Shown here one piece after another: positions 26,696-34,143 of a DNA stretch of 64,000 bases. The number at the start of each line of letters is the position of its first letter. Positions within the stretch are counted from its first letter, which is position 1. Both the position numbers and the translations under genes were made by a program. The DNA comes from Segatella copri (GTDB lineage: Bacteria; Bacteroidota; Bacteroidia; Bacteroidales; Bacteroidaceae). The notes under the pieces are model-generated. The model worked only from the letters and a program-made list of their open reading frames with translations. It was not told the origin of the DNA and ran no database searches. The stretch is from assembly GCF_009494395.1 (NCBI RefSeq), contig NZ_VZCB01000045.1, positions 1 through 64,000 of the forward strand, in the 5' to 3' direction.

Positions 26696-27292
26696 CTACA
26701 GGCCTACGTCTCCGCCAGCGTCTCCACCGCTGGTGCCACCGCCTTCGGTATTGCCTGAGCCGCCGCCTTCGGTATTGCCTGAACCGCCGCCTTCGGTATT
26801 GTCGGAGCCACCGTTGGTTCCACCGCCGTTAGGATCCTTGTCCGGGTCTTCCACGTTGCCGCCATCGCCCGAAGTAACGTTCTTCACCACCTTGCCGTTT
26901 CGGTCGATACAGGTAATCTGGATAGGAGTTCTCTGCAGCTCATCCTTGATATCCACGTTTGGGGTGAAGATAACTCTGCGGGTGGTGATGAGGCTACCTG
27001 CCACCTCACCCACGGTAGCCACACTCTTGGCTCGCACGCCGAATCTCATGGTTCCCAACCCCGGGATGGCTACGGAGTGTCCTTCGGTAGACCATGCCTT
27101 GATTACTTCGCCGGCAGCATCCCAGCATGCCTGCATCACGCCGCGGCTCACGCCACTTCTCAGAGCCGCCTCCTTGATAACCTTGCTCTCCGGGAGCTTG
27201 TTGTAAAGCTCGGTACTGAGAACGTAACGATACTTACCTTTCAACTCACCCACCTGGATGAGGGTTTCCTTTGCTTTCAAATTAATTGCCAT
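26696..27292 (-). CDS. HU-like DNA-binding protein with glycine-rich repeat tail
   Basis: A 198-residue protein. Residues 1-125 match the Bacteroidota long HU-like family (KETLIQVGELKGKYRYVLS, then VIPGLGTMRFG-type core with AIPGLGTMRFGVRAKS and TTRRVIFTPN). The C-terminus is a tail of GGGSGNTE repeats (24-base units at about 26745-26815) ending GGDAGGDVGL. This family accompanies DUF4248, smalltalk and primase-like genes in many Bacteroidota genomes, exactly as here. The tail length is likely to vary between strains by repeat slippage. Confidence 0.87.
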   Translation of the reverse strand: MAINLKAKETLIQVGELKGKYRYVLSTELYNKLPESKVIKEAALRSGVSRGVMQACWDAAGEVIKAWSTEGHSVAIPGLGTMRFGVRAKSVATVGEVAGSLITTRRVIFTPNVDIKDELQRTPIQITCIDRNGKVVKNVTSGDGGNVEDPDKDPNGGGTNGGSDNTEGGGSGNTEGGGSGNTEGGGTSGGDAGGDVGL

Positions 27293-27372
27293 AATCTTCT
27301 TGAATTTTAAATTGTTAATAAATTGATAAAAAATAATTATAAAGCTTTCCCCCCTTTCAGGGCGTGCCCATC

Positions 27373-27566
27373 TAGCCCCCTTCCAGCCCGCCTTCTAGCC
27401 CCCGTTCTTGCCGAGTCAGAAAAGGAGCGCAAGGCTCGTAGCCCCCTTCCAGCCCTCTTCTAGCCCCCGTTCTTGCCGAGCCAGAAAAGGAGCGCAAGGC
27501 TCGTAGCCCCCTTCCAGCCCCCTTCTAGCCCCCGTTCCCAGCGATTCCATCGCTGGTCCCCCCTAG
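27373..27566. repeat. 65-66 base C-rich tandem array ending in the palindromic repeat (copy E)
   Basis: Two full units (27373-27438, 27439-27503) and a partial third (from 27504) share a TAGCCCCCTTCCAGCCC start. In the third, the unit changes after CCCCCGTTC into the palindrome 27538-27556: arms CCAGCGA and TCGCTGG around the loop TTCCA. The palindrome is a variant of those near the transposase at 34-35.5 kb, with the same loop and compensating stem changes. Confidence 0.8.
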
Positions 27567-27593
27567 GCGTTCCGGCGTTTTTGCAAACCATCT

Positions 27594-27770
27594 TCACCTG
27601 ATGGTGATGGTTGGCACGAAGTGCGAAGAGTCGGCTCGCGTGGTGATATTGTTCTCCTGCTGCTGCCTCTGGTTCTTCCCGATCACGAGACCCGCGGTAC
27701 ACGAGCTGGTGAGGAAGGTGACGATGGCAGAGCATACGGCCACGATGAGATACTTGATGAATGCCTTCAT
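27594..27770 (-). CDS. Small smalltalk-like lipoprotein
   Basis: A 58-residue protein: a short positive N-terminus, one hydrophobic helix (YLIVAVCSAIVTFLTSSC) and a lipobox-like end at SSC, then a polar tail. It lies between the HU-like and DUF4248 genes, where Bacteroidota genomes usually carry the so-called smalltalk protein; function unknown. The ATG at 27768-27770 is preferred; another in-frame ATG lies four codons upstream (27782). Confidence 0.6.
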   Translation of the reverse strand: MKAFIKYLIVAVCSAIVTFLTSSCTAGLVIGKNQRQQQENNITTRADSSHFVPTITIR

Positions 27771-28065
27771 ATTTGGGTTCATACGCTTCTCTTGCCCCCT
27801 ATTAACTTCCCGTCTTCTTCTCGAAAGAAGAAAGAGAAGGACTCGTATCAGGGCTTGGAGTCGAGGTTGATAACTTGATGCATTTGGGATAATCTTATCC
27901 GGAATATCTCCCAGATGCCTTTTTTCATTTTTCCAACTGGAGAAATATTTTTCTCCAACTAGGAAAGTGATTTTCCAGCGCTTTCTGAATCACGATGCAA
28001 AGATACGAAATCCCCCACAGTCAGTTGGGCGATGGCATGTGAAGCCGTGCGATAGCGGAACATTT

Positions 28066-28290
28066 TTATGGTTCCCCCAGGTATTCCACGATGGCCTTCA
28101 CCTGCTTGGGCGAGAAAGCCTTGCAGGTCTTGTGGTACCCCATCGCCAGGAGTTCATTCCATAGCGGGGTGCAGAGATGGATCCATGCCATCAGATGGTT
28201 GACGGCTGTGCGTGGATAACTCTCGGGAAAGTACATCAGGGCAAGTTCCTTCTTGGTGTACATACGAATCTTGAAATCATCTATCATCAT
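28066..28290 (-). CDS. DUF4248 protein
   Basis: A 74-residue protein with the DUF4248 pattern: MYTKKELALMYFPES near the N-terminus, then AVNHLMAWIHLC, GYHKTCKAFSPKQV and a final EYLG. The family is unknown in function and nearly always accompanies HU-like and primase-like genes, as here. The two adjacent ATG codons (28290, 28287) cannot be told apart. Confidence 0.85.
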   Translation of the reverse strand: MMIDDFKIRMYTKKELALMYFPESYPRTAVNHLMAWIHLCTPLWNELLAMGYHKTCKAFSPKQVKAIVEYLGEP

Positions 28291-28356
28291 AATTCAATTT
28301 ACATTAAAAAATCAATTTGCATAAAAAATACTAAACTCGGTTTTTACCTACACGCC

Positions 28357-29457
28357 CTAGTAAGGGCAGAAGCTTTCCAGATAATACTCGCTGAAATCCT
28401 TGCAGCCTGGGGGCAACTGATGATGAACCAGATGGGGGAGAATCTCCCTGAGTTGCAGGAAGAGGCTTTCGCCGGGCGCATCCTGATCAGGAAACATGTG
28501 GAATTCCACCTGATATTGCCGCTCGATATCAGCCAGCAGCTGCTTATCCTCGGGTTTGAGAAGCGTGGCCGACGGAATGGCTATCGCCTTATGTCCGGCA
28601 GAAAGCATCGCCCAGCAGTCGCTGCATCCCTCCGTAATAAACAGCCTCTCGCCCGGCTTCAGCATCTTCACCACGGGAAGATTATAGATGCTGCATCGGG
28701 CACCATAGGGAAAGCGGAATCGGGGAGCCATCGGTTCCGTCTGATGTGAACCCTCCGTCTGATGTGAACCCTCCGTCTGAAATGAACCCTCCGCCTGATG
28801 TGAAGGAGAATCTGTGTCATCTGTGAAATCTGTGGGCGTTTTTTCCGCAGCCACCCCCTTTGCCTGGGTGGGCGTCTTCCTGTAATCGAGGTTTCTGTTC
28901 TGAATCCCAATCAGCTTTCCCTCCGTGCTGAAGTATGGAATCTGCAGCCAGTTCACACCATCCCTATCCGTCCAGGATGTCAATCTGCACCAATTCACCA
29001 CTCGCCAGTCAATCTTCCTCTCTTCGAACAGGAACCTCCTTGCCGCCTCGTTCAGCCACGGATGCTCAAAGAATCTCGCATACCTGCTCGCATCAAAGGA
29101 GGAGGATTTTCCCGAAGAGGAACCATTGGCAGAAGAGGCTTCGGAGGAAGGGGAAGAGGCTGAACCCTCTCTCTTCCTGTCATCCTCCAGGTAAACCTGA
29201 TGCTCCTCGGCGAGCCATCGGCAGGCCGAGAGGAAATCCTTCCCCAGGTATTTCATCACAAGGTCGATGGTGCCCACGGAATTACCCATGCAGACATAGC
29301 AGCGGCAGCTGTTCTTCCTCGTGTTGAACGAGAGGCTGGCGTGATGGTCATCATGAAAGGGGCAGAGTGCCTTGTGGTGCTCCACCTTTATCCCCATCTG
29401 CTCCGCAACCCTCTCTATCGGCAGGTCGCGGAGCTTTTGAATCTCATATTTCTCCAT
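28357..29457 (-). CDS. CHC2 zinc-finger/TOPRIM primase-like protein with repeat-filled linker
   Basis: A 366-residue DnaG-like protein. The CHC2 zinc finger uses C32, H35, C53 and C56. The TOPRIM part (about 275-350) has LFITEG with the catalytic-type glutamate and PDQDAPG for DxD. Primases of this kind belong to mobile or phage-like modules. The linker (about 205-245) is unusual: four 18-base tandem units (28737-28808, SHQTEG-type hexapeptides) adjoin an in-frame copy of the TCTGTG-type dispersed repeat (28808-28848). A second Ser-rich stretch (SASSPSSEASSANGSSSGKS) lies near residue 100. It directly follows the ATPase gene in an operon. Confidence 0.85.
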   Translation of the reverse strand: MEKYEIQKLRDLPIERVAEQMGIKVEHHKALCPFHDDHHASLSFNTRKNSCRCYVCMGNSVGTIDLVMKYLGKDFLSACRWLAEEHQVYLEDDRKREGSASSPSSEASSANGSSSGKSSSFDASRYARFFEHPWLNEAARRFLFEERKIDWRVVNWCRLTSWTDRDGVNWLQIPYFSTEGKLIGIQNRNLDYRKTPTQAKGVAAEKTPTDFTDDTDSPSHQAEGSFQTEGSHQTEGSHQTEPMAPRFRFPYGARCSIYNLPVVKMLKPGERLFITEGCSDCWAMLSAGHKAIAIPSATLLKPEDKQLLADIERQYQVEFHMFPDQDAPGESLFLQLREILPHLVHHQLPPGCKDFSEYYLESFCPY

Positions 29458-29475
29458 AAAAACTATTTTTTTACT

Positions 29476-30798
29476 TTATCCCTTATCCTTTCCCGCCGGC
29501 ATTCCCGTCAGATATTCTCTTGTCTTCGTATAAAGCCCCGTCTGAGCAGAATAGGTGATGAATTTGCGGTTCTTCCATACGTTAAGCTGATGCTTGGTGC
29601 CCTCCTTGCTCTTGCCAAGGCTCAAGCGGAGAGCCTCCAGCTGTAGCTCGTTGAATGATACTTCCAGATGGTCAAGCATATTCTTGGGACCGGTTTTCTG
29701 CACCTCCTCCTGCACATCGCCACACTTGAACATGTCGCCAAATACCTTCACTTTCGACCACAAGTCATAATAGCAGAACCATACCACGAAGTCCCCGATG
29801 GAGCGTGTCCACGTCTGGTCGTTCAGAATCCATAGCACGGCTCCCTTCTTCCATGCCGAAAAGATGCTGCGGTGGGAAAGCTCCCAGAGCATGTCATCAT
29901 CGGCAAGATCGGCAAGCCTTGCCATTTCTTCTGCCAGCTGGTCGGCCACCTTGTTGAGCTTCTTCACCACAAAACTGCCCTTACAGTTGTCCAGGCGCAG
30001 CAGATAGCTGTCCATCTTCTTCAGAAATTCCGCATCATACGTTCCCTGTCGTGGAATCTTGCCACTACGCTCGCCACGAGCCTTGTAGGCGAAAGGGATA
30101 CGACCGAAGAAACCATTGGTGAGGTCTTTCTTGTAGAACTGTCGGGCAGCCTCGGGGGTAGAAGTGAAGGTGAGGTTCACCCTGAGCACGGGATTGCCCG
30201 TTACGCCATCTGCCGTGGCGCGCAGGGCTCCGGCACGCTGACGGTCGTAGATGTTTCTTACCATCTGGCTTACCTGCTTATGGCCGCCACACATTCTATC
30301 CGCCATTTCAACTTCGGGCAGATTGATGTATTGCGTGCGCTCGCCCAGTTTTTCGCACGCCATGGCATTCTGGATAAAGGCAGGATTGGTGACATCGGCT
30401 GGTGGAAACCAGAAACTCACGTCCGGACGTTCGGGCTTTTCCTTGTTGGCGCCCTTGGTCTTCATCTGTCGCTGCCAGTCCACGAGTTTTTTGAACTCAG
30501 TCTCATCATGCTTGCGAAAAGTGCGCATGATAGCCTCTACCAAATGCCCCAATTGTGCCTTTCCGATACCCGAAGGACCAATCAAATGCCCCATCTGGCC
30601 GCACATTTCATAATATTTGTTGTCGGAATACATGAATCTTACATCCGTGAGATGAGCGGCAAGAGCCGGAATTGCCATCGGAATGAGCACTTCACGCATG
30701 TCTTTTGATGCCTGCGATAGGGCAAATTTCACAAATTCTGTGCCTTTGCAGGGTTTGGGCATCGCCGGAGCGGTATTGCTGAAAATGTTGTAAATCAT
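29476..30798 (-). CDS. DUF3987-type P-loop ATPase/helicase-like protein
   Basis: A 440-residue protein related to the DUF3987/VapE group found beside primase-like genes. The P-loop is GPSGIGKAQ (74-82), in which the residue after lysine is alanine instead of serine or threonine; this may weaken nucleotide binding. The segment SFWFPPADVTNPAFIQN and the core DRQRAGALRATADGVTG follow. It lies 18 bases upstream of the primase-like gene, so both form a replication-like pair of the accessory module. Confidence 0.75.
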   Translation of the reverse strand: MIYNIFSNTAPAMPKPCKGTEFVKFALSQASKDMREVLIPMAIPALAAHLTDVRFMYSDNKYYEMCGQMGHLIGPSGIGKAQLGHLVEAIMRTFRKHDETEFKKLVDWQRQMKTKGANKEKPERPDVSFWFPPADVTNPAFIQNAMACEKLGERTQYINLPEVEMADRMCGGHKQVSQMVRNIYDRQRAGALRATADGVTGNPVLRVNLTFTSTPEAARQFYKKDLTNGFFGRIPFAYKARGERSGKIPRQGTYDAEFLKKMDSYLLRLDNCKGSFVVKKLNKVADQLAEEMARLADLADDDMLWELSHRSIFSAWKKGAVLWILNDQTWTRSIGDFVVWFCYYDLWSKVKVFGDMFKCGDVQEEVQKTGPKNMLDHLEVSFNELQLEALRLSLGKSKEGTKHQLNVWKNRKFITYSAQTGLYTKTREYLTGMPAGKDKG

Positions 30799-30849
30799 TG
30801 CTTTTTAGAGAATTAAATTAAAAACTTGATGTTGTTTTCTGATTGCCGC

Positions 30850-31006
30850 AGTCTCAGTCTCAGAGTCTCAGTTATTTTTCATGTGGTCTCGCTTTCTATA
30901 TATGTTATATATAACTAATTAATAATCAATAAGTTATAAATGCTTAAGAAGCGGGTTCGAAGTTGGATTGTGACATTTATCCTAACTGAGACTGAGACGT
31001 GAGACT
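30850..31006. repeat. Long-range inverted GAGACT-rich repeats
   Basis: GTCTCAGTCTCAGAGTCTCA at 30851-30870 is complementary to the ACTGAGACT-rich stretch at 30983-31006. The arms are more than 100 bases apart, with an AT-rich centre containing the palindrome ATATATGTTATATATA. Each arm is itself built of tandem CTCAGT units. The role is unknown; a binding or replication site of the adjacent primase module is possible. Confidence 0.5.
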
Positions 31007-31011
31007 CCGTG

Positions 31012-31410
31012 TTATCTGTTATCACTCTTGCTGCAAATGCAGAGAAGCTCGTTGGCGGCTCCTCGGCAGAATTCCTCGAAGGTGAAAAAATTCTTGAACT
31101 GAGGTCTGCGGTTGAAGGTAGGGTAGAGCGTACCGTCATTCTTGCGGTTCACGTTGATGTAAGTTCCTTCATACACGTGTGGATTTCTCTGCACCACCTT
31201 CTCATTCTTCTTCTCGGAGTCGTTTTGCACGAATGTGAAGTGGTCTTCTCCGTCGTGCGTGATGGCTCCGTCCAGATACTCGCCAATGCCCAGGCGTCCA
31301 GGCTTGCGGGTTATCAACTTGAGGTCGATACCCAACTCTGTGTTGGGGTAGAATCCCTTTTCTTTCTTACTTGAACTTTCGTCCATATTGCCATTTAATA
31401 CTGTATTCAT
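31012..31410 (-). CDS. Hypothetical protein of the primase module
   Basis: A 132-residue soluble protein of no recognised family (GFYPNTELGIDLKL start, YINVNRKNDGTLYPTFNRRPQFKNFFTFEEF end). It lies upstream of the DUF3987-type gene on the same strand, behind a TATCTTTG box at 31555-31562. The ATG at 31408-31410 has the A-rich lead typical of this genome; an ATG at 31473 would add 21 residues. Confidence 0.6.
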   Translation of the reverse strand: MNTVLNGNMDESSSKKEKGFYPNTELGIDLKLITRKPGRLGIGEYLDGAITHDGEDHFTFVQNDSEKKNEKVVQRNPHVYEGTYINVNRKNDGTLYPTFNRRPQFKNFFTFEEFCRGAANELLCICSKSDNR

Positions 31411-31554
31411 TTTTATTTGAGTATTAAATAAGCCTCTCTGGTACGATGACGTTCGAAGAGGTATCCCCGTCATCTTTTTCTAGTACCATCATTCCCCATT
31501 TCGTGATTTGCAACTCGCCTGATGGGTAGTCATCTTGTTGTCAGATGACGGGTG

Positions 31555-31562
31555 CAAAGATA
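31555..31562 (-). promoter_or_regulatory. -7 box of the primase module
   Basis: Minus-strand TATCTTTG about 80-145 bases before the possible start codons of the first gene of the module. Confidence 0.5.
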
Positions 31563-31610
31563 AGGCGAAAACCCCTGGTATCAATGCTTTTCAAAAAGGC
31601 CTTCTCCGAT

Positions 31611-31670
31611 GTTCTCTAAAGTTCTCCAAAGTTCTCTGTTTTTCTCTGATATTCTCTCTACGTATAATCG
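31611..31670. repeat. Tandem TTCTCT-type 10-base repeats
   Basis: Five near-copies of GTTCTCTAAA follow each other at about one per helical turn, directly upstream of the promoter of the primase module. Phased short direct repeats next to primase genes resemble iterons of replication origins; no experiment is implied. Confidence 0.55.
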
Positions 31671-31690
31671 CATTTTTGTCATAGGGGTAC

Positions 31691-31734
31691 AAAAAAGCGA
31701 CCGATACCTGAACAAAAATCAAGTATCGGTCGCT
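31691..31734 (-). terminator. Terminator of the unknown two-gene operon
   Basis: A 12-base perfect stem (31696-31707 with 31723-31734) is followed on the minus strand by six T, downstream of the stop at 31784. Confidence 0.75.
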
Positions 31735-31779
31735 ATCAGTAGGTATCGGTCTCTATCAGGAAAGTACCAGTCGCTATCG
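31723..31779. repeat. Three direct repeats of 16 bases, iteron-like
   Basis: GTATCGGTCGCTATCA (31723-31738), GTATCGGTCTCTATCA (31743-31758) and GTACCAGTCGCTATCG (31764-31779) repeat every 20-21 bases, two helical turns. The first copy is also the right arm of the terminator hairpin. Confidence 0.65.
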
Positions 31780-31783
31780 TCTT

Positions 31784-32248
31784 CTAGTCCTTATTATAAT
31801 ATTTACAGAAAGTCTTGTATCCGAACCCTCCTTTCTCAATCGGCATACCCATGCGTATCAATTCTTCATGGGCATTTTTTGTGTTTTGTGGCAGCAGCAC
31901 CTTGCCCTCCTTTTTCAGTATGTTTAGTCTCTTGCAGATTTCCTGCACGTCAAATTGCTTTACCAGTCTCTCCACTTCTCTATGCACCTGCCATCCTTCA
32001 TCTTCTTCCAGTGCAGGATGCACAAAATGGAAGAGTTCCTTCTGAAATCCTTCTCCTGCAGCTTCATTGGCTTCATTAGCTTTTTCTCTCACCTCTGCCT
32101 CGTAATTCTCTCCCGTCACCTCTGTTTCTTCAGCAAAAAAATCCTTTGCAATCTGCATCATCTGTTGTGTAGTCAGATTGCCATGGATATTCAGCTCTTT
32201 GTGCTGGTTGTTGTAAATAACATTGCCTGCATAATAATTATTACTCAT
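31784..32248 (-). CDS. Hypothetical protein, second gene of an unknown pair
   Basis: A 154-residue soluble acidic protein without a recognised domain. Its N-terminus (NNYYAGNVIYNNQHKELNIH) resembles the C-terminal end of the 463-residue protein encoded just upstream (HYHAGSSTFDVHSKHLHLDH): both show an aromatic-AG start and a K-x-L-x-I/L-x-x end. The C-terminal part (KRLNILKKEGKVLLPQN, MPIEKGGFGYKTFCKYYNKD) looks like a small helical domain. The 45-base gap to the upstream gene makes an operon. Function unknown. Confidence 0.7.
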   Translation of the reverse strand: MSNNYYAGNVIYNNQHKELNIHGNLTTQQMMQIAKDFFAEETEVTGENYEAEVREKANEANEAAGEGFQKELFHFVHPALEEDEGWQVHREVERLVKQFDVQEICKRLNILKKEGKVLLPQNTKNAHEELIRMGMPIEKGGFGYKTFCKYYNKD

Positions 32249-32293
32249 ATTTCTTCCTTTTTTTTTTAATATTCTTGTAATATTTTAGTATGT

Positions 32294-33685
32294 CTAGAAT
32301 TCTGTTGGCAGCAGAGATGAATTCCCTTCTTCCGGGTGGTCAAGATGCAGATGCTTACTATGAACATCAAACGTAGAACTTCCTGCGTGATAGTGCTCTG
32401 CCTGAACCGTAGGCTTCTTTGCTACCTCTTTTAAAGCCTCCGTCTGTTCCTTGATGGCATTAATCTGTAGACCTTGTCTTGCCTCTTCAGAAAGGAAACG
32501 CTCAGTCATATTGTCAACCCGAAGTTTATATTCAGGGGGTAAATATGAAATCTCGTGGTAGATGAATCTCTGCAAAACCTCAACATCTTCTCGTCTGGCT
32601 AGAGTTTGGCTGTACTTAATGATTGTATCAATAAGGTAGTTTTCCTTCTGGCTTGATAGAGATGGGGTAGGGGAAAAGCTGTTTGTCGGCAGCCCCAAAT
32701 GAGTGCGCAGACGGTCTCTAATCGCGAAAGCGGTAAGCAATTGGCGAAACTTATCCAATGGAATGCGTGTGTAGTGAGCACGTATCAGCATTGCAACCTC
32801 ATCATCATTGGAATAAGGAGCCAATGCCGGAATATTGGAAAGTTCTGTCTCTAAATCTTCCAACCATGACATCATTTTCAAATTATCTGGTTTATGACAG
32901 TCGGCCCCCTTTAAGTGCAGCCAATCATGCCATGCCCTTTCTGCTTCATGAGTGGATAGTAGATGGGGAAGCCAACTTTCGCGAAGCTTCTTCAGGCGAC
33001 CCTCATTGCATAAACCGGTCAATAAGTGTTCTAGTTCATTCGCCATATAGCGCATCTTGTCGCCCTTTTTTGCTTCCATAGCTTTTATGATATTCTCTAT
33101 TCCCTCCTTCGCTTCGTACCATAGAGCATATTTTCCCATTGTTGTTAAAGTCTCTGTGTATTCCAGAAGTTCTTCTTTGTCATCAGTAGTAACTGTTTCA
33201 TGTTGCAGAATATCTTTCATCATCATCACAGCATCTTCTACGCATAAAAACTCCTCTGTCATAGGAAATATAGGTAGGAGCGGCTCCCATTCTTTCCAAT
33301 GATCTTTATGCAAGATGGGCACAATTGGAGTAGAATCAGTTTCTGCTTCAACAAAAAAATAGCCCTCTGTAGAAATTATAACCTCCTTAACCTGAGCGCG
33401 GAAATAACCCCGTCCGCTGGTTGTCAATGCAGCCTGAGCCAATGATTTATATTTTTCTCTATTACGTACATAGCCTGCCTTCCGACTCGCAAAGCGCGCA
33501 ACAAAAGCTTCTTCATCAGTTTCGTTAGTGGGTTCGGGTTTTACTGAAATATAGGGGTGTTTCCTGTCCAGCATGGTCAGAAATTCAATTGTTTTTTGTT
33601 GTTCTTGTGCAGTCATATCCTCACCTTTTACGTGGGTAGAATTTACTGCATATTGTACCCCAACTATTTTTATTAAATCTCCCAT
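32294..33685 (-). CDS. Hypothetical protein, first gene of an unknown pair
   Basis: A 463-residue soluble protein with no recognised domain. It is rich in charged helices (about 150-400; for example MRYMANELEHLLTGLCNEGR, LEDLETELSNIPAL), has a short N-terminal beta segment (LIKIVGVQYAVNS) and ends in a His-rich tail (HYHAGSSTFDVH, KHLHLDH). The tail resembles the start of the following protein. It is the first gene of a two-gene operon between the primase module and the transposase locus. Effector or defence roles are possible from context only. Confidence 0.7.
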   Translation of the reverse strand: MGDLIKIVGVQYAVNSTHVKGEDMTAQEQQKTIEFLTMLDRKHPYISVKPEPTNETDEEAFVARFASRKAGYVRNREKYKSLAQAALTTSGRGYFRAQVKEVIISTEGYFFVEAETDSTPIVPILHKDHWKEWEPLLPIFPMTEEFLCVEDAVMMMKDILQHETVTTDDKEELLEYTETLTTMGKYALWYEAKEGIENIIKAMEAKKGDKMRYMANELEHLLTGLCNEGRLKKLRESWLPHLLSTHEAERAWHDWLHLKGADCHKPDNLKMMSWLEDLETELSNIPALAPYSNDDEVAMLIRAHYTRIPLDKFRQLLTAFAIRDRLRTHLGLPTNSFSPTPSLSSQKENYLIDTIIKYSQTLARREDVEVLQRFIYHEISYLPPEYKLRVDNMTERFLSEEARQGLQINAIKEQTEALKEVAKKPTVQAEHYHAGSSTFDVHSKHLHLDHPEEGNSSLLPTEF

Positions 33686-33743
33686 TGGTTGTTATTTTAG
33701 ATTTTTGGAAAGCTGAATTTAGTTATTACGGCCGTCCGAAGTA

Positions 33744-33751
33744 CAAAGTTA
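33744..33751 (-). promoter_or_regulatory. -7 box of the unknown two-gene operon
   Basis: Minus-strand TAACTTTG, about 60 bases before the start codon at 33685. Confidence 0.5.
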
Positions 33752-33849
33752 CAAAATAAATTCCTATTAGCATTAAAATGTAACATTTTTAACATTATTC
33801 GTAATAAAAAACTAAATTTTACCCTTTTTGTGCAGCTTTTTAATAAAGA

Positions 33850-34096
33850 TGCTCCTTTTCTCCTCCCGTCTCCAATATCCCCCTCTTTCCTTCGCCTCCA
33901 ATATCTCCTCTCTCGCCTCCCTTTCCTTTCTTTCCTCTCTCGCTTCCCTTTCCCCTCTCGCTTCTCTTTCCTCTCTCGCTTCTCTTTCCTTTCTTTCCTC
34001 TCTCGCTTCCCTTTCCTCTCTTTCCTTTCTCGCCTCCCTTTTCCCCTCTTTCCTCCCTTTCCCCTCTCGCCTCCCTTTCCCCCTCTCGCCTCCGTT
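33850..34096. repeat. Polypyrimidine tract of degenerate CTCTCGC/CTTTCC units
   Basis: About 240 bases of the plus strand are nearly all C and T, built of degenerate units such as CTCTCGCCTCC, CTCTCGCTTCC and CTTTCTTTCC. It runs directly into palindrome copy A. Read on the minus strand it gives an Arg/Lys/Glu/Gly low-complexity frame, judged non-coding. Such a tract can form triplex DNA and slip during replication. Confidence 0.8.
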
Positions 34097-34119
34097 CCAA
34101 GCGATTCCATCGCTTGGTC
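34081..34119. repeat. Palindromic repeat copy A, 3' of the transposase gene
   Basis: The flank CCCTCTCGCCTCCGTTC leads to a palindrome at 34097-34117: arms CCAAGCGA and TCGCTTGG around the loop TTCCA. It lies 25 bases beyond the transposase stop codon. Copies B, C and D share flank and palindrome almost exactly. Confidence 0.9.
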
Positions 34120-34143
34120 TCCTTTCTCCAAGTCTCGTTATCT

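Noticed and set aside
33697-34131. 144-residue minus-strand frame rich in Arg, Lys, Glu and Gly
   Set aside because: It is the translation of a polypurine tract plus palindrome copy A and has no normal protein composition.
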